Positions 1 through 7,738 of a DNA stretch of 64,000 bases are shown piece after piece. Below the pieces are notes generated by a model. The model was not told where the DNA came from. It ran no database searches and saw nothing but the letters and a program-made list of their open reading frames with translations. The DNA is from a bacterium (GTDB lineage Bacteria > Pseudomonadota > Alphaproteobacteria > SP197), in NCBI GenBank assembly GCA_028821455.1, contig JAPPGE010000069.1, positions 1 to 64,000 on the forward strand, written 5' to 3'. A program made the position numbers and the translations under genes. The number at the start of each line of letters is the position of its first letter. The stretch's first letter is position 1.

Positions 1-162
1 GCTCAATCTCATCCGTGCCGCTGCATGAAAAATCCAAAAGCGATTGCCCTGGCCAAGACCGGTGATGTGGCTCCGGTACCCGGTGCGACAATGCCACCGA
101 TGTTATTCAGTGGGCCAGCGGACCGATCTGGCGGTCGGGATGCGACCATTGAGAAGGCGCGT

Positions 163-324
163 TCAGTACCGGGATGTCAGGCCGGGGAGCGAGCGGACAA
201 AGGGGGCAACCTGATCGCGGTTGAGCCCGATGTCGCGCAACTGTTCGTCGGAGAGAGCCTCGAGTTGTCGGCGGGCGCGCCGGACGTCCCAGGTGTGGCG
301 AATGTGATCGAGAAGGCCTGACAT
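163..324 (-). CDS. DUF1127 small basic protein
   Basis: A 53-residue frame from an ATG at 324. Residues 12-37 carry the arginine-rich DUF1127 pattern, with WDVRRARRQLEALSDEQLRD followed by IGLNRDQ, which matches the usual 'R-x-L-x-x-L-x-D-x-x-L-x-D-I-G-L-x-R' helix pair. DUF1127 proteins are typical of Alpha- and Gammaproteobacteria; CcaF1 of Rhodobacter sphaeroides is an RNA-binding member, so an RNA-related regulatory role is possible but inferred. The protein stands alone, convergent with nothing recognisable, and no strong Shine-Dalgarno sequence is visible. Longer frames overlapping it on both strands look like shadows. I see nothing else recognisable in 1-162 or 325-491. Confidence 0.72.
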   Translation of the reverse strand: MSGLLDHIRHTWDVRRARRQLEALSDEQLRDIGLNRDQVAPFVRSLPGLTSRY

Positions 325-491
325 GGATTGTGTCCCGATGACGGTCGTTGAGCCGGTCTGTGACGTAGGTCGCCGCGCATCGGGATACCAGCGCCGTTAT
401 GGCACCGCTGTCATGCCGGACATGCATACCGGGACGGGCTTCGGGAGAGCCCCATGCGATTGTCCGTTGGCAGCTATGTCGAGGGTTCGCA

Positions 492-2564
492 TCACTGCTT
501 GCACCGGACGAGAACGTCGACTGCCATGGCGCCACGGGAGTGGACGATCAGCGGATTGATGTCGAATTCTTCCAGAAAGTCGCCAAGAGAGGCGGCAAGA
601 CGGGAAAGACGTGACACGGCATCGGCGGCGGCCAGCCGGTCGAGAGGCGGCCGTCCGCGCACTCCGTCGAGGACCGCCGAAACCTTCAGCCTGCCGATCA
701 GTGCATCGGCCTCCTCGGTGCTGACCGGCGGAACGAACATGACGGCATCGTCGAGAACCTCGACCAGAATGCCGCCGGCGCCGATGGTCATGACCGGTCC
801 GAACACCGGATCAGTGATCATGCCGACAATCATCTCGACACCGTCAGGCGCAGTCTCCTGGACCAGGACCTTCGGGCCGAGGGAGGAAGACATGGTGCGC
901 CACGCCTGTCGGACCGCGGTATCGCTCGTGAGCCCTGTCATCACTCCACCGGCCTCCGTCTTGTGGGCAATATCCCGGTTTGCCGTCTTCAGGACAGCCG
1001 GACAGCCGGTGAACTCCAGGGCAGGGCCGAGATCATCTTCGAGGCCGCATGTTCGTGTACGCGGTACGTCAAGACCGAGAGACGCCAGGAGAGCGAGAAG
1101 ATCCTCGGGTTGAGGCTGACCGGAGGAAAGCTGATGGCGCCAGTGCGCGAGCGTGTCCTGAGGCAGGGGCGGGACCGGATTGTGACGTGTCCGCCGGTTG
1201 GCGTGCCAGGTGATGAGATGGCGAATCGCCCGGAGGCCGGTCAGCGTGCCGCACAGCACCGGGATGCCTGCCGTGCGCAGTCGCCGGGCCTCGTCGTCAT
1301 CGATCGTCGAGGTGATGTTCCCCATCATCATGCATGGTTTCGTTGACGCGCGGTGTGTCGCTTCCAGGGCCTCGCTCGACCGGTAAAGGAGTTCACGGCC
1401 GCTCACCATGTTCGTGGCGAACACCACCACGCCGGCCTCATCGGCGTTGCCGAGAATGCTGGTGACTTGCGGCAAGGCCTCGAAGCCGCTCTCGCCCCAG
1501 TAGTCGACCGGATTGGCGGTATCGAGGCCGGGATCGAGAACCCTGGCGAGTGCCTTGCGAGTGGCATCCGAAAACGTGGCAAGAGGCACGTTCTCGCGCT
1601 CGGCAAGGTCGGTGATGAGCTGGCGTTCGCCTCCGGAGTCCGTCTGCACGGCCACCGTGTCGACCGGCGGAACGCGTTCGCAGGCGACGGCCTCCAGCGT
1701 GTCCATCATTTCGTCGAGTGTATCGACCGCAATGACGTTGTGGCGCCGGAAGACGGCGTCGAGCACCCTTTCGTCGCCGGCAAGGGCGCCACTGTGGGTG
1801 AAGGCGAAGGCACGGGATGTCGCGGAACGGGCAAGCTTGAGAGCGACAAGAGGGATGCCGGCGGAATCGGCGGCCTCGATGGCAGCAAGGAACCGTTCGC
1901 CGTCGCGCACGGTCTCCAGGATCATGGCAACGGCCGACGTGGCCTCCTGGGTGACGAGATGGTCGAGGTAGTCGGCGATACCTGTCACGAGTTCGTTTCC
2001 GGCCGACACGCCGGTGGAAAAGTGCAGGGAGCGCTTGTTGCCGCCCAGGCCCGACCAGGTCGAACCGCTGTGGGAGACAAGCCCGATGCGTCCTGGCTGG
2101 TCCAGTCCCGGCAGATCGCTGAGCGAAAGACGGACATCCGCCCTGGTATTGAAGAGGCCCATGCAGTTGGCGCCGCAGACCGCCATGCCCGCTTCCTTGG
2201 CAATGGCGGCGATTCGATCAGGCAATGTCCGGCCGCCATCTTCGGCAGTGACGAGGCGGCCGAGCAGAACGGCACCCTTCACGCCCGCGGAGGCGGCATC
2301 CTCCATGGCCGCCGCGATCCTGGAATCCGACACCGCCATGACGGCACAGTGAGGGGTGTCGGGGACGTCTGCCAGGGTTGGATGACAGGGGCGTCCCAGC
2401 ACCTCGCCATAGCCTGGATTGATGGCCACGACGGTGCCCGTGAATCGTGGCCCTCCCGCGTGTTCGATGATCCGCCGGCCTGCCGCGTTCTCTCTGGGTG
2501 TGGCTCCGACCACCGCCACTCGTTGCGGATTCAGCAGAGCTTCGAGAGCCGTCATCCTCGACAT
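492..2564 (-). CDS. NDP-forming acyl-CoA synthetase (acetate--CoA ligase family)
   Basis: This 690-residue protein has the single-chain ACD/Pat-like layout. A CoA-binding Rossmann domain occupies about 1-130 (VAVVGATPRENAAG near 17-30), a succinyl-CoA-ligase-like region about 155-450, and an ATP-grasp domain the C-terminal third (VLKTANRDIAHKTEAGG). The family converts a carboxylic acid plus CoA and ATP to acyl-CoA through a phospho-histidine; the expected histidine lies at 257 in FAFTHSGALAGDE. The acid cannot be told from sequence. It diverges from rsmI across 59 bp. A full-length paralogue lies at 52390-54543, beside a carnitinyl-CoA dehydratase-like gene, which suggests that these ligases activate carnitine-like or other uncommon acids (inference). 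Confidence 0.88.
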   Translation of the reverse strand: MSRMTALEALLNPQRVAVVGATPRENAAGRRIIEHAGGPRFTGTVVAINPGYGEVLGRPCHPTLADVPDTPHCAVMAVSDSRIAAAMEDAASAGVKGAVLLGRLVTAEDGGRTLPDRIAAIAKEAGMAVCGANCMGLFNTRADVRLSLSDLPGLDQPGRIGLVSHSGSTWSGLGGNKRSLHFSTGVSAGNELVTGIADYLDHLVTQEATSAVAMILETVRDGERFLAAIEAADSAGIPLVALKLARSATSRAFAFTHSGALAGDERVLDAVFRRHNVIAVDTLDEMMDTLEAVACERVPPVDTVAVQTDSGGERQLITDLAERENVPLATFSDATRKALARVLDPGLDTANPVDYWGESGFEALPQVTSILGNADEAGVVVFATNMVSGRELLYRSSEALEATHRASTKPCMMMGNITSTIDDDEARRLRTAGIPVLCGTLTGLRAIRHLITWHANRRTRHNPVPPLPQDTLAHWRHQLSSGQPQPEDLLALLASLGLDVPRTRTCGLEDDLGPALEFTGCPAVLKTANRDIAHKTEAGGVMTGLTSDTAVRQAWRTMSSSLGPKVLVQETAPDGVEMIVGMITDPVFGPVMTIGAGGILVEVLDDAVMFVPPVSTEEADALIGRLKVSAVLDGVRGRPPLDRLAAADAVSRLSRLAASLGDFLEEFDINPLIVHSRGAMAVDVLVRCKQ

Positions 2565-2623
2565 TCCGGCAAAACACGGGCATGGAACGGCCTTGCAGTC
2601 CCGGGGTCAAGAGCGAAACAGGC

Positions 2624-3337
2624 ATGACAGGCCGACTTATCCTGATCGGTACACCGATCGGCAATCTCGGTGACCTGTCGCCGCGCGCCCGGGAAGCCCT
2701 GGGATCGCTTGACGCCCTCGTCTGCGAGGATACCCGCCGTACACGCACGATCCTGGAGCGTTTCGGTATCGACCGCCCACGTATCGTGTTCTCCTGCCAC
2801 GAACACAACGAGGAACGTTCCGTCGCCCGCATGGGACGGCTTCTCGATGACGGACTGACCGTCGGTCTGGTGAGCGATGCAGGCATGCCAGGCATCAGTG
2901 ATCCCGGCTATCTCGCGGTACGCATGGCAACAGGGCGTGGCCATCCGGTCGAAGTCATCCCCGGTCCCTCGGCTGTCATCACGGCGCTTGCGGTATCGGG
3001 CCTGCCCATGTCGAGTTTCTCGTTCCTCGGCTTTGCGCCACGCAAGACGGCGCGGCGCCGCAGATTCCTGGAACCCCTGGCCGGGCTGGACTCGACACTC
3101 ATTCTCTTCGAATCACCCCGGCGTCTCGGCGCTCTCCTTGCCGACGCCCTCGTGGTGCTCGGCGACCGCCGCGCCTCGGTGTCGATTGAACTCACCAAGA
3201 TGTTCGAGGGAACCGAACGCGGCTGGCTTGCCGATCTGGCCGATCACTTCGCCGGGACGGTTCCAAAAGGGGAGGTCACCGTCGTCATCGCCGGCAACAA
3301 CGGAAAGTTCATTCGCACGGAAGGGGCGAAGGGATAA
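2624..3337 (+). CDS. rsmI: 16S rRNA (cytidine-1402-2'-O)-methyltransferase RsmI
   Basis: RsmI 2'-O-methylates C1402 in the decoding centre of 16S rRNA using S-adenosylmethionine. The tetrapyrrole-methylase fold is clear: GTPIGNLGDLSPRA at 9-22, CEDTRRT near 34-40, SDAGMPGISDPG at 84-95 and IPGPSAVITAL at 112-122. The start at 2624 gives the normal N-terminus (MTGRLILIGTPIG); in-frame starts further upstream add only non-conserved sequence. The protein has 237 residues, against about 286 in E. coli, and ends after the KGEVTVVIAG strand, so the C-terminal RsmI helix-turn-helix domain is absent. The next gene ends 19 bp downstream on the other strand, leaving no room for the missing domain. Confidence 0.9.
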   Translation: MTGRLILIGTPIGNLGDLSPRAREALGSLDALVCEDTRRTRTILERFGIDRPRIVFSCHEHNEERSVARMGRLLDDGLTVGLVSDAGMPGISDPGYLAVRMATGRGHPVEVIPGPSAVITALAVSGLPMSSFSFLGFAPRKTARRRRFLEPLAGLDSTLILFESPRRLGALLADALVVLGDRRASVSIELTKMFEGTERGWLADLADHFAGTVPKGEVTVVIAGNNGKFIRTEGAKG

Positions 3338-3355
3338 CAGTCTCCTCTGGTCCGG

Positions 3356-4399
3356 TCACGGACAGGGATAGGTGTAGCGGCGGTGGGTTTCCTCGACGGC
3401 CTCGACCAGTTCCTCCGGGAGCTCGACATCGACGCTGGCAAGATCGCTTGCAAGCTGCTCCGCGTTCATCGCGCCGATGATGGTCGAGGTCGTGAATGGC
3501 TGCCGGTTGACCCAGGCCAGCGCCATGACGCCGGGTTCGAGGTCGTAGCGGCGCGCCAGATCGACGTAAGCCTGGATCGCCGGTTCGGCGTTCGGTGGTC
3601 CGAGATAGCGCCGGTTCGACGGGTACATGGTCATGCGGGCGCCGGCCGGCCGGGCGCCGCCAAGGTACTTGCCCGAGAGGGCTCCGGCGGCCATGGGGGC
3701 ATAGGCAAGGAGTCCGACCTGTTCATAGCGTGTGATCTCGGCGCATCCGGCCTCGAACGACCTGTTGAGCAGGCTGTAGGGATTCTGGTTCGAGACGATG
3801 CGCGGAAACCCCAGGGTCTCGGAGAGATGGAGGAAGCGCATGGTGCCCCAGGGCGTTTCGTTGGAGACGCCGATGAAGCGAACCTTTCCGGCCTTCACGA
3901 GACCGTCGAGGGCCTCAAGGGTCTCCTCGAGGGGTGTGGAGTCGTCGTTCTCGGGATAGTGGTATCCCAGGCGCCCGAACATGGCGGTGGGCCGCTCGGG
4001 CCAGTGAAGCTGATAGAGATCGACGTAATCGGTTTGCAGGCGCTTGAGGCTGGCATCGATGGCCCGCTCGATATGCCATCTGGTGAAGCGTGGCTTGCCG
4101 TCGCGGATGTATGTGAAGTGATCGCCCGGTCCGGCGACCTTCGTGGCGAGGATCACGCGGTCGCGGTTCGCCCGGCTCTTCATCCAGGTCCCGATGACCT
4201 CCTCGCTCCTGCCGTAGTGTTCGGCGCTTGTCGGCACCGCATACATTTCGGCGGTGTCGATGAAGTTGACCCCGTGGTCGAAGGCCTGATCCATCTGCCG
4301 GTGGCCCTCGGCCTCGGTGCTGTTGCTGCCCCAGTTCATGCTGCCGAGACAGAGCAGCGAGACCTCGACCCCGGTACGTCCCAGTTTCCGATACTTCAT
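3356..4399 (-). CDS. Aldo/keto reductase, Tas-like
   Basis: An NADPH-dependent aldo/keto reductase of 347 residues, close to the E. coli Tas (YgdS) length. The start at 4399 (MKYRKLGRTGVEVSLLCLGS) is the family N-terminus; an upstream in-frame start would add 29 unlikely residues. The catalytic tetrad is visible as Asp48 and Tyr53 (FIDTAEMY), Lys87 (LATKV) and His132 (YQLHWP). The Tas hallmark MYAVPTSAEHYGRSEEVIG is nearly complete. NADPH-binding residues lie near the C-terminus (TSTIIGAMNAEQL). The physiological substrate is unknown. The gene is convergent with rsmI and has no evident operon partner. Confidence 0.9.
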   Translation of the reverse strand: MKYRKLGRTGVEVSLLCLGSMNWGSNSTEAEGHRQMDQAFDHGVNFIDTAEMYAVPTSAEHYGRSEEVIGTWMKSRANRDRVILATKVAGPGDHFTYIRDGKPRFTRWHIERAIDASLKRLQTDYVDLYQLHWPERPTAMFGRLGYHYPENDDSTPLEETLEALDGLVKAGKVRFIGVSNETPWGTMRFLHLSETLGFPRIVSNQNPYSLLNRSFEAGCAEITRYEQVGLLAYAPMAAGALSGKYLGGARPAGARMTMYPSNRRYLGPPNAEPAIQAYVDLARRYDLEPGVMALAWVNRQPFTTSTIIGAMNAEQLASDLASVDVELPEELVEAVEETHRRYTYPCP

Positions 4400-4686
4400 G
4401 CTGACCAGACTTCCCACTCGTGATGCGGGCGCATCATGGCCCGGGCATCCCGGACCGTCCACCACGGCAGCAGAATGGCGAATCAATCGAAAAGCCCGTG
4501 GTGGCGCCGCACGCCCTCGTCGTCCGTGAAGCGCCCGGCCTGGGCCAGCACGCTAGCGGCGGACGCCACTTCGCGGACGATCGCCAACCTCATCACGGAT
4601 AATCTTGGCCAGAGTCGTGTCATCATGTCCGAAGTCGCAAAGTGAACCAGTCTTGGCAATCTTGGTTCAAGCCGAAGGAGGCACTC
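4400..4686. other. Intergenic, no convincing gene
   Basis: Short frames exist on both strands here, but none has a recognisable family, a good ribosome-binding site, or codon use clearly better than chance. It presumably holds the promoters of the aldo/keto reductase gene and the toxin-antitoxin pair. Confidence 0.5.
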
Positions 4687-4926
4687 ATGCGCACCGTCAA
4701 CATGCACGAAGCGAAGACACATCTGTCGCGTCTTGTCGAAGCGGCCGCCAAGGGCGAGTCATTCATCATCGCACGCGCCGGCAAACCGATGGTCAAGGTC
4801 GTCGCTCTTGACGCTCCGGATCCACGGCATCGAATTGGTTTCCTGGCCGGGCAGATCTCTGTGCCGGACGATTTCGACAGCATGGGCTCGGAAGATGTTC
4901 GCATCCCGTTTTCGGGGCGCGGGTGA
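4687..4926 (+). CDS. Phd/YefM-family antitoxin
   Basis: A 79-residue type II antitoxin. The N-terminal half has the Phd pattern (MRTVNMHEAKTHLSRLVEAA, then GESFIIARAGKPMVKVV), which forms the DNA-binding dimer that usually autoregulates the pair. The C-terminal tail (GFLAGQISVPDDFDSMGSED) is the toxin-neutralising segment typical of partners of SmVapC-like PIN toxins. The ATG at 4687 is chosen because AAGGAGG at 4675-4681 lies 5 nt upstream; a GTG at 4642 lacks one. The stop overlaps the toxin start (GTGA), as in intact pairs. Confidence 0.9.
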   Translation: MRTVNMHEAKTHLSRLVEAAAKGESFIIARAGKPMVKVVALDAPDPRHRIGFLAGQISVPDDFDSMGSEDVRIPFSGRG

Positions 4927-5323
4927 GGCTCCTGCTGGACACGCACCTGTTGTTTGGGCGGCACAGGGATCGGCAAAGCTTCTGGCTGAGGCGCACGATC
5001 TCATAACGGAGCCCGGAACCGAGTTGGTGTTGAGTGCCGCGTTGCATTGGGAGATTGCGACAAAGAGCGGACTCAGGTGCTCCGACTTCCAGGTGAACCT
5101 GCAACTCTTGCATCGCAGCTTGCTGGACGATGGTTATGCCGAACTTCCCGTGACGGGTGCCCACGCAGTGAAGTTAAGCGTGCTGCCGCAGCAGATCGGT
5201 CACCCCTTCGACCGTATCCTGATCGCCCAGGCGCGTGTCGAGCGCATCTTGCTGCTCACTGCCGACAGGACGCTGGCGTACCATCCAGGTCCAATTCTCG
5301 CGCAACAGGAGAGTGCTGCCTGA
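4923..5323 (+). pseudogene. PIN-domain VapC toxin, frameshifted
   Basis: VapC toxins are Mg-dependent endoribonucleases. The start GTG at 4923 overlaps the antitoxin stop and reads MRLLLDTHLLF, the canonical PIN N-terminus with the first catalytic Asp. That frame then departs. The rest of the protein continues in another frame from about 4952 (WAAQGSAKLLAEAHDLI, then SAALHWEIATKSGL, HPFDRILIAQA and LLTADRTLAYH) to a TGA at 5321-5323. Adding one base near 4950-4956 (in TTGTTTGGG) would restore a normal toxin of about 133 residues. The acidic residues of WEI, FDR and TAD are all kept. It is therefore a fresh inactivation, a sequencing error, or (least likely) programmed frameshifting. Confidence 0.8.
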
Positions 5324-5411
5324 CATCGGTTGCGCACGCTGTCGAATGACATGATGCGCAGGTCGGTCTGGCAGACGGCGTCTTCGAGTGCAGGACAGGC
5401 TGCGGGCACTT

Positions 5412-5441
5412 TTGCAATAGCTGATGGCAGTGATGTAAAAT
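5412..5441 (+). promoter_or_regulatory. Candidate sigma-70 promoter of the amide ABC operon
   Basis: TTGCAA at 5412-5417 and TAAAAT at 5436-5441 are separated by 18 bp, 118 bp before the binding-protein ATG and after the upstream pseudogene. Seen by eye only; no start-site data. Confidence 0.4.
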
Positions 5442-5558
5442 TCACGGTCCGGGGAGCAGGACATGTCAAACCGGAAACAACCGGTTGATCGGTCGCCATC
5501 CCGTGCCTTCTTGTCACGGGTCATACAGACCGATGCCGATCACAAGGGAGGAACAATC

Positions 5559-6779
5559 ATGCGGGACCGTTTGAAGGGCACGAAAGTGGCGCGTGCAGCC
5601 GCCGTCGTGCTGGCACTCACCCTGGGAACCGGAACCTGGGCCGACGATGACATCAAGGTCGGCGCGATCTTTGACTTGACCGGTGGACTCAACATCTACG
5701 GTATCCAGCAGAGTCAGGCACTGCACCTTGCCGTCGACAGCATCAATGCCGCTGGTGGCGTGCTGGGCAACCAGATCACCGTCATCGAGAACGATGCACA
5801 GTCCGATCTTGCCAAGTACACGCAGTACACCAACACGCTCATCCTGCGCGATCAGATCGACGTCCTGTTTGCCGGACTGACGAGTTCGTCGCGGGAAGCC
5901 ATCCGGCCGATCGTGAGGCAAAAGAAGGTACCGTACTTCTACAGCGCCCTCTATGAGGGCGGCGCCTGCGACAAGCAGACATTCATCACCGGCGCTTCGG
6001 CGTCGCAGCAGATGAGCGTACTCATTGACTGGGCAGTGAGGGAGTACGGGCCCAGAATCTACATCATGGCACCCGACTACAACTTCGGAACCATCTCGGC
6101 CCACTGGGTGGAGTACTACGCCGAACAGTTTGGCGCCGAAGTTCTCGGAGCCGACTTCCTGCCCCTCACGGTGACCGACTATTCGCCGACGATCCAGAAG
6201 ATCCAGGCGGCCGACCCGGACTTCGTCGTCGCCTTGCCGGTGGGCGCCAACCAGACAGGATTCCTGGAGCAGTTCGCGGCCGCCGGACTGAAGGACAAGA
6301 TGGGGATCGTTTCCACCAACTATGGTTCGGGCAATCAGCAGGTGGTTGTCTCGCCGGATGCCGGCGAGGGCATTGTCGCTTCCCAGGAGTACTTCATGTG
6401 GATCGACGAGCCGAACAACGAACCGTTCATGGCCCTGTGGGAGGAAGCGTACGGACTGGATGAGCCCATTATCTCCGAGGCGGCCGACGTCTGGAATGCG
6501 GTTCACGTCTGGGCGGCAGCCGTCGAGATTGCAGGCACCACGGACAACGATGCCGTGATCGCGGCGCTCGAGAGCGGTGTCTCCTTCGAGGGCCCGAACG
6601 GAACGGTCTCCATGCAGCCCGGTTCCCACCACCTGCGTCAGAACATCTACATCGTCCGCGGCAACCGTGAACATGCCTTCGATGTGATCGAGAAATTCGA
6701 GTATGTGGCGCCGAGTTTCGAGGACGAGGTGTGTGACCTGATCGCCAATCCAGATACGGCGGAACACTTCGTTCCCTGA
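5559..6779 (+). CDS. Urea/short-chain-amide ABC transporter binding protein
   Basis: A periplasmic binding protein (406 residues, Peripla_BP_5/UrtA-FmdD type) that would capture the solute for the permeases encoded next. A Sec signal peptide spans 1-28 (RLKGTKVARAAAVVLALTLG, cut after GTWA). Family hallmarks include KVGAIFDLTGG, FYSALYEGGACDKQTF, PDYNFGTISAHW, TDYSPTIQKIQAADPD and FEGPNGTVSMQPGSHH. The last is shared with urea and formamide/amide binders rather than LivJ. The ATG at 5559 follows AAGGGAGGAAC; an upstream in-frame start at 5463 would place extra residues before the signal peptide. It is the first gene of the operon; the amidase downstream makes an amide or ureido compound the likely ligand (inference). 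Confidence 0.9.
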   Translation: MRDRLKGTKVARAAAVVLALTLGTGTWADDDIKVGAIFDLTGGLNIYGIQQSQALHLAVDSINAAGGVLGNQITVIENDAQSDLAKYTQYTNTLILRDQIDVLFAGLTSSSREAIRPIVRQKKVPYFYSALYEGGACDKQTFITGASASQQMSVLIDWAVREYGPRIYIMAPDYNFGTISAHWVEYYAEQFGAEVLGADFLPLTVTDYSPTIQKIQAADPDFVVALPVGANQTGFLEQFAAAGLKDKMGIVSTNYGSGNQQVVVSPDAGEGIVASQEYFMWIDEPNNEPFMALWEEAYGLDEPIISEAADVWNAVHVWAAAVEIAGTTDNDAVIAALESGVSFEGPNGTVSMQPGSHHLRQNIYIVRGNREHAFDVIEKFEYVAPSFEDEVCDLIANPDTAEHFVP

Positions 6780-6790
6780 ACCCTGGAGAG

Positions 6791-6828
6791 GAAGGCGGGC
6801 GGCTGCAGGCGCAGCTGCCCGCTCCTTC
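6791..6828 (+). promoter_or_regulatory. Intercistronic stem-loop
   Basis: GAAGGCGGGCGGCTGC and GCAGCTGCCCGCTCCTTC can pair with one mismatch and a bulge. The hairpin lies between the binding-protein stop and the permease GTG. No T-run follows. Such hairpins often stabilise the upstream mRNA or cause partial termination, so that the binding protein exceeds the membrane subunits (inference). Confidence 0.55.
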
Positions 6829-6867
6829 TCAGACTGACCCGGCGCCAGTACGCGGAGAGTCCCGACC

Positions 6868-7734
6868 GTGGAACTCGACTATCTTGCGACAGTTCTGCTG
6901 TCATCTCTGTCGAGCGCCTCCGTTCTGCTCATTGCCACCGTAGGACTCGCCATCGTCTTTGGATTGATGGGGGTCATCAATCTCGCCCACGGCGAGTTCA
7001 TCATGTTCGGTGCCTACGTGGCGCTGTTTGCCACGCGAAGCGGTGTTCCGTTTCCCCTGGCGGTTGTTCTGGCCAGCGTCGTCACCGCTCTGTTCGGCGC
7101 CATCGTCGAGAGGGCGATCATCCGCCATCTCTACGGGCGCATTCTCGATACTCTGCTCGCGACCTGGGGGCTCTCTCTGGTGCTCTACCAGTCGGCGGTG
7201 CTGATTTTCGGCACGGTAACGCCCGGTGTCGGCATGCCGCAGTCCAACATCGAGATCGGGAATTACACGCTTTCCACATACCTGCTTTTCCTCATTCTCG
7301 TGGCGGTGGTCCTGATCGGGCTTCTCTATTGGCTGCTCACGCGCACCGGATACGGAATTGTTGCACGGGCGGCTATTCAGGATCCGGAGACCGCGGCAAC
7401 GATGGGGATCGAGTCCGGACGCATCAACACGGCGACGTTCGCCCTGGGTTCGGGACTCGCCGGATTTGCGGGCGCCATCCTGCTTCCCGCATTCCCGGCG
7501 ACGCCAAGCATGGGCTTCGCCTTCGTCATCAAGGCCTTTCTTGCCGTTGTCGCGGCGGGACCCGTCACTCTCTCGGGAACGGTCGCTGCCGGCGGAGTCC
7601 TGGGCTCCATCGCCAGCATGACGGCGAGTTTCTACACGACCGTCATGGGAGATGTCGTGTTCTTCATCGCGACGATCACGATCCTGCGGATCTTCCCCCT
7701 CGGGATCTCCGCGCGCTGGCGTCTGAAACTCTGA
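6868..7734 (+). CDS. ABC transporter permease, LivH/UrtB-like
   Basis: An inner-membrane permease of 288 residues with about eight hydrophobic segments. The family signature GLAIVFGLMGVINLAHGEFIMFGAY starts near residue 26. The cytoplasmic coupling region reads GIVARAAIQDPETAATMGI, where ATPases dock. The GTG start at 6868 has GGAGAG about 8 nt upstream. It pairs with the second permease encoded 4 nt downstream. Compared with LivH, the short N-terminus and the neighbouring UrtD/UrtE-like ATPases favour a urea/amide importer. Confidence 0.9.
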   Translation: MELDYLATVLLSSLSSASVLLIATVGLAIVFGLMGVINLAHGEFIMFGAYVALFATRSGVPFPLAVVLASVVTALFGAIVERAIIRHLYGRILDTLLATWGLSLVLYQSAVLIFGTVTPGVGMPQSNIEIGNYTLSTYLLFLILVAVVLIGLLYWLLTRTGYGIVARAAIQDPETAATMGIESGRINTATFALGSGLAGFAGAILLPAFPATPSMGFAFVIKAFLAVVAAGPVTLSGTVAAGGVLGSIASMTASFYTTVMGDVVFFIATITILRIFPLGISARWRLKL

Positions 7735-7738
7735 TCCG

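Noticed and set aside
107-535. Minus-strand frame of 142 codons at the window start
   Set aside because: Composition is random; the DUF1127 frame overlaps it in another phase and has a real family motif.
1353-2627. Long plus-strand open frame opposite the acyl-CoA synthetase gene
   Set aside because: It is antisense to a full-length recognised enzyme, has no family and no ribosome-binding site; such mirror frames are common in GC-rich DNA.
4642-4686. GTG start that would lengthen the antitoxin by 15 residues
   Set aside because: No ribosome-binding site; AAGGAGG sits correctly before ATG 4687, and the extension is not part of the Phd fold.
5514-6767. Long minus-strand frame opposite the binding-protein gene
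   Set aside because: Shadow of a clear signal-peptide-bearing protein; no recognisable domain.
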